A DNA stretch of 48,018 bases from Pseudomonas lactucae. GTDB taxonomy: Bacteria; Pseudomonadota; Gammaproteobacteria; Pseudomonadales; Pseudomonadaceae. Each line of letters begins with the position of its first letter. The stretch's first letter is position 1. Of the stretch, positions 42,193 through 48,018 are shown in pieces. The translations under genes were made by a program, and so were the position numbers. The notes beneath the pieces were generated by a model, which worked only from the letters and a program-made list of their open reading frames with translations, had not been told where the DNA came from and did not search any database. The stretch spans positions 1-48,018 of the forward strand of contig NZ_JAFHKI010000055.1 in NCBI RefSeq assembly GCF_016937615.1, given 5' to 3'.

Positions 42193-42207
42193 GGCACGCT
42201 ATTTGCT
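42193..42207 (+). promoter_or_regulatory. Candidate sigma-54 promoter
   Basis: GGCACGCTATTTGCT has GG and GC dinucleotides 10 bases apart (-24 GG at 42193, -12 GC at 42205), matching the GGCAC-N5-TTGC form. It lies about 40 bases before the ATG of the 165-residue protein. No enhancer site was identified. Confidence 0.55.
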
Positions 42208-42245
42208 CCAGCAGTTACACCGTACATTTCCCCAGGTGACCGATC

Positions 42246-42743
42246 ATGCTGGTTAACAACAACACCCAAGCCGTGTCGACCGTGCAACAGATCAAGCGCC
42301 CCGACATGGACCCCGCCAACGCCGCCGCCAGCGCGCTGTACAGCGGAGCCCTGCAGGCGGTGCAACAAAGCGTGACCGTGCCGGCCGCGCAGAAGGAACT
42401 GGACAAGGCGACCGACCGTATCGACGAAGCCTTCGCCAAGACCCGTGTGCAGTTACAGACCAGCGCATCAACCAGCGATGTACCGGCGACCAGTTCCGCC
42501 TCGGGCGCACGCGCCGAGTTCACCGACTACATGAGCAAATCCCCGGCCGAGCGCGTTCGCGAGCAACTGCTCAAGGAACAGGGCTTGACCGAGGCGGATG
42601 TGCAGGATATGTCGCAGGAAAAACAGGATGCGATTTCCAAGCAAGTGGCCGAGCGGCTCAAGCAGCAGCAAGAGCAGCAGGTAGCGGCGAAGACGGTAGA
42701 CCCGAAGGCGCAGGTGGTGAAAGAGACCCTGGCGGCAATCTAG
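42246..42743 (+). CDS. Ala/Gln-rich hypothetical protein (165 aa)
   Basis: I do not recognise a domain. The sequence is Ala-, Gln- and Asp-rich and largely helical (AAASALYSGALQAVQQS, KELDKATDRIDEAFAKTRVQLQ, SPAERVREQLLKEQGLTEADVQDM, QVAERLKQQQEQQVAAK). It has no signal peptide. AGGTGA precedes ATG 42246. The sigma-54-type promoter just upstream could place it among flagellar, nitrogen or other RpoN-controlled genes; the sequence does not decide. Confidence 0.75.
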   Translation: MLVNNNTQAVSTVQQIKRPDMDPANAAASALYSGALQAVQQSVTVPAAQKELDKATDRIDEAFAKTRVQLQTSASTSDVPATSSASGARAEFTDYMSKSPAERVREQLLKEQGLTEADVQDMSQEKQDAISKQVAERLKQQQEQQVAAKTVDPKAQVVKETLAAI

Positions 42744-42780
42744 GCCGCCCTCAGGTCAAAGGTGGGAGGATTGAAGGTGA

Positions 42781-42897
42781 TCAGTGCCCGAACAACCCGC
42801 TCTCGGACTTCTTGGCTTTTTTGTCCGCGCGTTTTTCATCGGCAGTCTTTGCCGGTTTTTTCTTCGCGGCTTTCTTTGAATCCATACCTTTGGCCAT
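42781..42897 (-). CDS. Very small Lys-rich protein (38 aa)
   Basis: ATG 42897 with GGAG nine bases upstream starts MAKGMDSKKAAKKKPAKTADEKRADKKAKK, ending SGLFGH. It is mainly Lys/Ala, so a nucleic-acid-binding or disordered protein. The longer frame to 43080 overlaps the divergent GNAT gene and lacks a ribosome site. Similar tiny Lys-rich ORFs occur in pseudomonads; the function is unknown. Confidence 0.65.
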   Translation of the reverse strand: MAKGMDSKKAAKKKPAKTADEKRADKKAKKSESGLFGH

Positions 42898-43001
42898 GCT
42901 GCGTACTCCACTGTGAAGGGACGGCGCATTGGGTATACCACCTATTGCCCGGCAGAAGGCGCTTATAATCCCCGGTCCTTCATATCGCCTGACTGAACAC
43001 C

Positions 43002-43496
43002 ATGCCCGAATTCCCCATCGACCTGCTGGCAGAGCCCCTGTGGCCGCTGCTGAACAAGTTTTATCGCAGCCACAATTCAACGATGAAGGCGCTCAAGGGC
43101 GGGCGTTTGTGGGTGGCGCGCGATGGCGAGATTGTCGCCGGGTTGTGCCTGACGCCGGTGGTGGGTGGGCAGTGGCTGACGGGGGTGTTTGTGGCGCCGG
43201 AGTATCGCGGCCGGGGGTTGGCGGCGCGGTTGATTGCTCACGCAGTAGCCTCCTGCGAAGGGACGGTGTGGCTGCTGTGCCATCCGGACCTGGAAGGGTT
43301 GTATCAGCGCATGGGGTTCTCCCAGGACACCGTGCTGCCGCAATCGCTGAGCGAACGGCTGGTGCGCTACAAGCGCAACAAGCCGATGATTGCGATGGGT
43401 TTGGAACCGAATAACAATCACAACCCCCTACGTGAGGGCGATGTTCAAGTTACTCGTCAGCCGTCGGATCCATGTCCGGAAACATCACGTCGATAA
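43002..43496 (+). CDS. GNAT-family N-acetyltransferase
   Basis: The protein has 164 residues. Motif A is [24 protein letters not shown]; motif B contains [21 protein letters not shown]. The last ~25 residues are low-complexity and are read antisense over the 3' end of the convergent deformylase gene (47-base overlap). The substrate is unknown. Confidence 0.87.
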   Translation: MPEFPIDLLAEPLWPLLNKFYRSHNSTMKALKGGRLWVARDGEIVAGLCLTPVVGGQWLTGVFVAPEYRGRGLAARLIAHAVASCEGTVWLLCHPDLEGLYQRMGFSQDTVLPQSLSERLVRYKRNKPMIAMGLEPNNNHNPLREGDVQVTRQPSDPCPETSRR

Positions 43497-43989
43497 ACCC
43501 GAACTTGCTGAAATCGGTAATCCGCGACGGGTACAACCGACCGATCAGGTGGTCGCATTCGTGCTGCACTACCCGCGCATGGAAGCCATCGGCGAAACGT
43601 ACGATGGGTTCGCCCTTCGGATCAAAACCCTCATAGCGAATCTGCTGGTAACGGTTTACCGCGCCGCGCAGTCCAGGCACCGAAAGGCAGCCTTCATAGC
43701 CCTCTTCCAACACCGGGCTGAGCGGTGTGATCAACGGGTTGATCAGGATGGTCTGCGGCACCGGTGGCGCATCCGGATAGCGCTCACTGGCTTCGAAACC
43801 AAAGATCACCAGTTGCAGGTCGACGCCGATCTGCGGCGCGGCCAGGCCGACACCGCCCACGTGCTCCATGGTCTGGAACATGTCGTCGATCAATTGCCAC
43901 AGCTCAGGGCTGTCGAACATTTCCGGCGGAACCGGAGGGGCGATACGCAGCAGGCGTTCATCGCCCATTTTCAGGATTTCACGGATCAT
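43450..43989 (-). CDS. def: Peptide deformylase
   Basis: The protein has 179 residues. All three metal-site motifs are present: [10 protein letters not shown] (~46-55), EGCLSVP with C101, and HECDH with H143, E144 and H147. It removes the formyl group from new proteins. It is not next to fmt here, so it is probably the second deformylase gene of the genome. It lies three bases downstream of the YihY gene on the same strand, so they are co-transcribed. Confidence 0.93.
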   Translation of the reverse strand: MIREILKMGDERLLRIAPPVPPEMFDSPELWQLIDDMFQTMEHVGGVGLAAPQIGVDLQLVIFGFEASERYPDAPPVPQTILINPLITPLSPVLEEGYEGCLSVPGLRGAVNRYQQIRYEGFDPKGEPIVRFADGFHARVVQHECDHLIGRLYPSRITDFSKFGFIDVMFPDMDPTADE

Positions 43990-43992
43990 TGA

Positions 43993-44937
43993 TCAGACTT
44001 CATCAGGGAGGGGCTTGGAGTGGTCACGGCCGAGGCCGGAGACATGCTGTTTTTCCTGCGCGGGCGCATCGAAATCCTTCGCACCCGGCGCCTTGCCTTC
44101 GGCCGACATATGTTCGATCACGGCATTCATCTCCGCCCCCAGCAACAGCACCGCGGCAGAAATGTAGAAGTACAGCAGCAGCACGATGATCGCACCGATA
44201 CTGCCATACATGGCGTTGTAGTCGGCGAAGGTCTTGACGTAATAGCCAAAGCCCAGCGAGGCGACGATCCATACCACCACCGCGAGCACCGAGCCTGGGG
44301 TGATAAAGCGAAATTCCTGCTCGACATCGGGCATCACGTAGTACATCAGGGCCACGGCAAACATCAGCAGAATCACGATCAGCGGCCAGCGCACGATGGT
44401 CCATAGGGTGACCACGAACTCCTGCATGCCGATCTGCCCGGCCAGCCATTCCATCACCTGCGGGCCGAGCACCATCAGCGCGGCGGCGGCCAGCAGCATG
44501 CCGGCGATGCCGACGGTGTAGAAAATCGACAGCGGGAAGCGCTTCCAGATCGGCCGGCCTTCCACCACGTCGTAGGCGGCATTCATCGCGCTCATCATCA
44601 GGCGCACGCCGGCGGAAGCGGTCCACAGCGCGATCACGATACCCACCGACAGCAGGCCGCCCTTGGATTGCTGCAACTGGTCGATCACCGGGTTGACCTG
44701 CTCCAGGGCCTGGGGCGGCAACACCAGTTCCGACTGCAGGCGCAGCCAGCTGAAAAAGTCAGGCAAATGCAGGAAACCGATCAGGGCAATCAGGAACAGC
44801 AGGAAGGGAAACAGCGAAAACAGCATCTGGTAGGCCAGCGCCGAGGCGTAGGTGGACATCTCGTCGTCGACGAATTCCTTGACGGTGCGCGCCAGCACCT
44901 TGTGCAGCTTGAGACCATCGAGAACCGGAAAGATCAT
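43993..44937 (-). CDS. YihY/BrkB-family membrane protein
   Basis: The protein has 314 residues from ATG 44937 with AAGGAG. There are six hydrophobic segments; YASALAYQMLFSLFPFLLFLIALIGF near the N-terminus and GYYVKTFADYNAMYGSIGAIIVLLLYFYISAAVLLLGAEMNAVIE near the C-terminus are family signatures. The role is unknown; the family was once misnamed RNase BN. It forms an operon with def. Confidence 0.9.
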   Translation of the reverse strand: MIFPVLDGLKLHKVLARTVKEFVDDEMSTYASALAYQMLFSLFPFLLFLIALIGFLHLPDFFSWLRLQSELVLPPQALEQVNPVIDQLQQSKGGLLSVGIVIALWTASAGVRLMMSAMNAAYDVVEGRPIWKRFPLSIFYTVGIAGMLLAAAALMVLGPQVMEWLAGQIGMQEFVVTLWTIVRWPLIVILLMFAVALMYYVMPDVEQEFRFITPGSVLAVVVWIVASLGFGYYVKTFADYNAMYGSIGAIIVLLLYFYISAAVLLLGAEMNAVIEHMSAEGKAPGAKDFDAPAQEKQHVSGLGRDHSKPLPDEV

Positions 44938-45117
44938 AGCGTCTCCTTTTCGCCGCAAAGAGGGTGAGATCGTGGGCGACTCAGGGGCCGTTTTCTACAT
45001 CAAAGTAGCCCATTTGGCGACTTTGAAACAATTTCGAAAGTTTAGTTGCACAGGCAGATACAAAAACGGCCATCCGTGGATGGCGTCGGGCGGCTGGGAT
45101 GAGCCCGCCGAAGCGAC

Positions 45118-45303
45118 TTATTCAGTGGCTTTTTTGACCGCGTCCTTGGTTTTGCCGATGGCTTGCTGAGCCTCGCCTTTTTTCTCCTGGATCACGCCTT
45201 CAGCACGCAGCTTGTCGTTATCGGTGGCTTTGCCGACGCCTTGCTTGACGTTACCGACAGCCTCGTTCGCCATGCCTTTTACCTTATCGGAAGTGCTGCT
45301 CAT
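45118..45303 (-). CDS. CsbD-family stress protein
   Basis: The protein has 61 residues from ATG 45303. [36 protein letters not shown] matches the CsbD domain, followed by a Lys-rich tail ([12 protein letters not shown]). Small CsbD proteins accumulate under general stress; the molecular role is unknown. It stands alone. Confidence 0.9.
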   Translation of the reverse strand: MSSTSDKVKGMANEAVGNVKQGVGKATDNDKLRAEGVIQEKKGEAQQAIGKTKDAVKKATE

Positions 45304-45503
45304 GGTATGACTCCTGAAAACAATCAAATGGTTTTTGGTCACTACGTAACGGTTGACCCGAGGCCGTTCGACGGAGTTTCAATTATTTTCGGCAGGCATT
45401 TCATCGAAAGGAACAGGTTTGGCTTTATGTTTTGCAGCCAACCCATGAGAATGCCCGGCACATTCAGGCCATACCGCTGAATAACAGATCCCGTAGGAAG
45501 GTT

Positions 45504-45881
45504 ATGAAACTCAATAAAGCACAGGCCATCGCCCGCAGAAACCAGGAACTGGGCGGTGCCGTACTCGGCGTCAACAACTGCCACTTCACCGACCTGGACC
45601 GCAAACGCAACATCTGGTGGTTCGACCTGCCGCTGGCGCGGATTGCCGTGGGCCAGTACGAGTGGATTCACCTGTTGATGCACAACGCCGAGTCCGACCA
45701 GTTGCTGCACCTGAAGGTGCCGACGGCGTTCCTGCGGGAGAAGCTCGAAGGCTTGGTGGTGCGTAATGCCGGCAAGCGCAAGCCGGAGATTACTCTGGAG
45801 CTGAGCGCGGACAAGGATTCGTTCTTGAAAGATGTGCGCCCGGCGGGTGCGGGTGTGAACTTCGCGCAGTTTGCCCTGTAA
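45504..45881 (+). CDS. Conserved hypothetical protein (125 aa)
   Basis: ATG 45504 has AGGAAGG just upstream; the longer frame lacks a good site. The sequence MKLNKAQAIARRNQELGGAVLGVNNCHFTDLDRKRNIWWFDLPLARI looks like a small alpha/beta protein with no recognised domain. A REP element follows its stop. Confidence 0.75.
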   Translation: MKLNKAQAIARRNQELGGAVLGVNNCHFTDLDRKRNIWWFDLPLARIAVGQYEWIHLLMHNAESDQLLHLKVPTAFLREKLEGLVVRNAGKRKPEITLELSADKDSFLKDVRPAGAGVNFAQFAL

Positions 45882-45897
45882 AAACACAGGACAAAAA

Positions 45898-45945
45898 AAT
45901 GTGGGAGGGGCGGTGCAACGAATCGTCGCACCGCCTCCACATTCG
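45898..45945. repeat. REP-type hairpin
   Basis: AATGTGGGAGGGGCGGTGC pairs imperfectly with GCACCGCCTCCACATT around a loop (AACGAATCGTC). It lies between the 125-residue gene and the fadD stop (convergent). Confidence 0.75.
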
Positions 45946-45952
45946 GATTGCG

Positions 45953-47644
45953 TTACTTTTTAAGACCGAGTTTCTTCAGTTCTTCATCGCGCAACTCACG
46001 CCGCAGGATCTTGCCCACGTTGGTCGTCGGCAGGGCATCGCGGAACTCCACGGCTTTGGGCACCTTATAGCCGGTGACGTTGGCGCGCATATGCTCCATC
46101 ACCTGGTCCTTGGTCAGGGTGGCCCCCGGCTTGACCACGATGAAAATCTTGATGTGTTCCCCGGATTTTTCGTCCGGCACGCCGATGGCCGCGCATTGCA
46201 GTACGCCCGGCAGGGTCGCCAGTACGTCTTCCAGCTCGTTGGGGTACACATTGAAGCCCGAGACCAGGATCATGTCCTTCTTGCGGTCGACAATGCGCAT
46301 ATAGCCGTCCGGCTGAATGATCGCGATATCACCGGTTTTCAGCCACCCTTCGCTGTCGAGCATCTCGTCGGTGGCGTCCTGGCGCTGCCAGTAACCCTTC
46401 ATCACCTGCGGGCCCTTGACGCACAGCTCGCCGACTTCACCGAGGGCCAGTTCGACACCGTCATCGGTGATGACCTTGCACAGGGTCGAGGGCACAGGAA
46501 TGCCGATGGTGCCGAGTTGGATATGCTGGATCGGGTTCACCGTGGCCACCGGGCTGGTTTCGGTCATGCCATAACCTTCGCAGATGCCACAGCCGGTCAC
46601 GGTTTTCCAGCGTTCGGCGGCCGCCAGTTGCAAGGCCATACCGCCCGACAGGGTGACCTTGAGCGCGGAGAAGTCCAGCTTGCGGAAGGCTTCGTTATTG
46701 CACAGCGCCACAAACAAGGTGTTGAGACCGACGAAACCGCTGAACTTCCATTTGGACAGCTCCTTGACCATCGCCGGCAGGTCGCGTGGGTTGCTGATCA
46801 GGATGTTGTGGTTGCCGATCAGCATCATCGCCATGCAATGAAAGGTGAACGCGTAGATGTGGTACAGCGGCAACGGTGTGATGAGAATCTCGCAACCTTC
46901 ATTGAGGTTGGAGCCCATCAGCGCCTTGCACTGCAGCATGTTGGCGACGAGGTTTCGGTGGGTGAGCATCGCGCCCTTGGCCACGCCGGTGGTGCCGCCC
47001 GTGTATTGCAACACCGCCACATCGCCGCTGGCGGGGCTGGCATCGTTGACCGGTTGGCCATGGCCCTTGGCGAGCACGTCGTTGAACTTGATCGCCTGCG
47101 GCAAGTGATACGCCGGGACCATTTTCTTCACATACTTGATGACGCTGTTGATCAGCAGGCGCTTGAGCGGCGGCAGCAGGTCGGCGACTTCGGTGACGAT
47201 CACGTGCTTGACGGACGTCTTGGGTACGACCTTTTCCGCCAGGTGGGCCATATTGGCCAGGCAAACCAGCGCCTTGGCGCCGGAGTCGTTGAATTGATGT
47301 TCCATTTCCCGCGCGGTGTACAGCGGGTTGGTGTTGACCACGATCAGGCCGGCTCGGATGGCACCGAACACGGCGACCGGGTATTGCAGAACGTTGGGCA
47401 GTTGCACGGCGATTCGATCGCCGGGCTTCAAATCGGTGTGCTGTTGCAGGTACGCGGCGAAGGCGCCGGACAATTCGTACAACTCACCGTAGGTGATTGT
47501 CTTGCCCAGGTTGCTGAAAGCCGGTTTGTTGGCGAAGCGCTGGCAGGACTGCTTCAGTACCGCCTGAATATTTGGATACTCGTCTGGATTGATGTCTGCA
47601 GCAATCCCGGCGGGGTACTTATCCTTCCAAAAGTCTTCGTGCAT
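45953..47644 (-). CDS. fadD: Long-chain fatty-acid-CoA ligase
   Basis: The protein has 563 residues. ANL-superfamily motifs: the ATP loop YTGGTTGVAKGA, then GYGMTETSP, LKTGDIA, DRKKDMILVSGFNVYPNELED and the C-terminal catalytic lysine region TNVGKILRRELR. It activates fatty acids with ATP and CoA at the membrane for beta-oxidation. It is closest in memory to FadD1 of P. aeruginosa; whether a FadD2 paralogue follows is outside the window. A palindrome upstream (47677-47693) may be its operator. Confidence 0.92.
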   Translation of the reverse strand: MHEDFWKDKYPAGIAADINPDEYPNIQAVLKQSCQRFANKPAFSNLGKTITYGELYELSGAFAAYLQQHTDLKPGDRIAVQLPNVLQYPVAVFGAIRAGLIVVNTNPLYTAREMEHQFNDSGAKALVCLANMAHLAEKVVPKTSVKHVIVTEVADLLPPLKRLLINSVIKYVKKMVPAYHLPQAIKFNDVLAKGHGQPVNDASPASGDVAVLQYTGGTTGVAKGAMLTHRNLVANMLQCKALMGSNLNEGCEILITPLPLYHIYAFTFHCMAMMLIGNHNILISNPRDLPAMVKELSKWKFSGFVGLNTLFVALCNNEAFRKLDFSALKVTLSGGMALQLAAAERWKTVTGCGICEGYGMTETSPVATVNPIQHIQLGTIGIPVPSTLCKVITDDGVELALGEVGELCVKGPQVMKGYWQRQDATDEMLDSEGWLKTGDIAIIQPDGYMRIVDRKKDMILVSGFNVYPNELEDVLATLPGVLQCAAIGVPDEKSGEHIKIFIVVKPGATLTKDQVMEHMRANVTGYKVPKAVEFRDALPTTNVGKILRRELRDEELKKLGLKK

Positions 47645-47676
47645 GGAAGCCCACTCCTCAGCGACGCGAATTCATC

Positions 47677-47693
47677 ATCGCATTTGATGCGAT
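47677..47693. promoter_or_regulatory. Palindrome upstream of fadD
   Basis: ATCGCAT-TTG-ATGCGAT, a perfect 7-bp inverted repeat 33 bases before the fadD ATG, in the expected promoter region. It is a candidate operator for a fatty-acid-responsive repressor; the sequence does not match a consensus I can state with confidence. Confidence 0.5.
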
Positions 47694-47917
47694 TATTATT
47701 GGTGTATGTTTTTTTAAGGTGAATCTGGCGCTTTCAAGCTGGCCGAGACGTCACAAAGCGCGCCGAGAGTAGCAGCTTTGCCAAGGGCCGACTAGAGCCA
47801 AACGAGGGCCCTACAGTCACTATCATGACTGTCCTACAATATTTGGTCACACTTCAAACAAAGCTGAAATACCCCAGCGAGGGGCCCTGGGATAAAGCTT
47901 TCAGCACAACATAAAAC
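47694..47917. other. Intergenic region upstream of fadD
   Basis: No gene was found here. It contains an inverted repeat ACAGTCA-CTATCA-TGACTGT (47813-47832), which may be another operator, and A/T-rich stretches that may hold the fadD promoter. I see nothing else. Confidence 0.5.
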
Positions 47918-48013
47918 AAATGTGGGAGGGGGCTTGCCCCCGATGGCGGTGTTTCAGTCGATACATCTCGAGACTGCTCCATCGCCATCGGGGGCAAGCC
48001 CCCTCCCACATTT
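47918..48013. repeat. REPIN, perfect 31-base arms
   Basis: The left arm 47918-47948 and right arm 47983-48013 are exact reverse complements over 31 bases (they begin AAATGTGGGAGGGGGCTTGC and end with its complement), with a 34-base loop. This is a typical intact REPIN of the fluorescent pseudomonads. Confidence 0.95.
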
Positions 48014-48018
48014 TTTGA

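Noticed and set aside
45899..47722. A 607-codon open frame opposite fadD
   Set aside because: Antisense shadow of fadD; the product is low-complexity with no domain.
1..48018. CRISPR array, tRNA or rRNA genes
   Set aside because: No regularly spaced repeats and no tRNA- or rRNA-like sequence were seen on either strand.

Overview
The window is a stretch of chromosome from a Pseudomonas of the fluorescens group. The evidence is the high-GC core gene content (NrdB, AlaC, GntR/GntK/GntP, FadD, BdlA-like sensor, ECF42 sigma operon, DUF6124) and the group's typical REP/REPIN repeats built on the TGTGGGAGGGGGCTTGC motif. No rRNA or tRNA gene was seen.

Layout. 1-690: the 3' end of nrdB and its terminator. 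700-7960: an accessory island, AT-rich over most of its length. It holds a minus-strand block (membrane-anchored unknown protein; receiver-like protein; a 772-residue protein with two GHKL ATPase domains; a complete C5 DNA methyltransferase) and a plus-strand block (structured leader, tiny ORF, BRO-N antirepressor-like gene, HNH nuclease). 8000-13900: small regulators, a HigBA toxin-antitoxin pair, a hypothetical gene, an SOS-type operator, MFS debris and a P-loop kinase. 14000-26300: metabolic and signalling genes, including a MASE2-like/GGDEF cyclase next to a BdlA-like PAS-PAS-MCP protein, GlpQ, a ZntB-like channel and a Pit transporter. 26300-33500: an unusual inner-membrane OmpA-domain protein, two LysR/target pairs and an ECF42 operon with its own recognisable promoter. 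33500-48018: AlaC, the gluconate regulon with three GntR-type operators, a DUF6124 gene with a structured leader, GST/MFS, a sigma-54-type promoter, deformylase, YihY, CsbD, FadD and a REPIN.

Main points. (1) The leader of the BRO-N gene has the layout of the C4 antisense-RNA immunity circuit of phages P1 and P7. A closed RNA stem carries two antisense segments (b' and a') complementary to a downstream a2-b2 target. That target contains the Shine-Dalgarno of a 30-codon ORF overlapping the BRO-N start. A second a1-b1 copy lies upstream. (2) The DUF6124 leader has the same architecture with different sequence, which suggests a C4-like control system on a chromosomal gene family. (3) The methyltransferase, dual-GHKL ATPase and receiver-like genes are tightly coupled and look like a modification-plus-signalling defence operon without an obvious nuclease. 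(4) Seven otherwise intact genes each carry what looks like a single missing base, usually in a short G or C run. Consensus errors are at least as likely as real pseudogenes.

All assignments rest on reading motifs and reading frames by eye. No database search or folding program was run.
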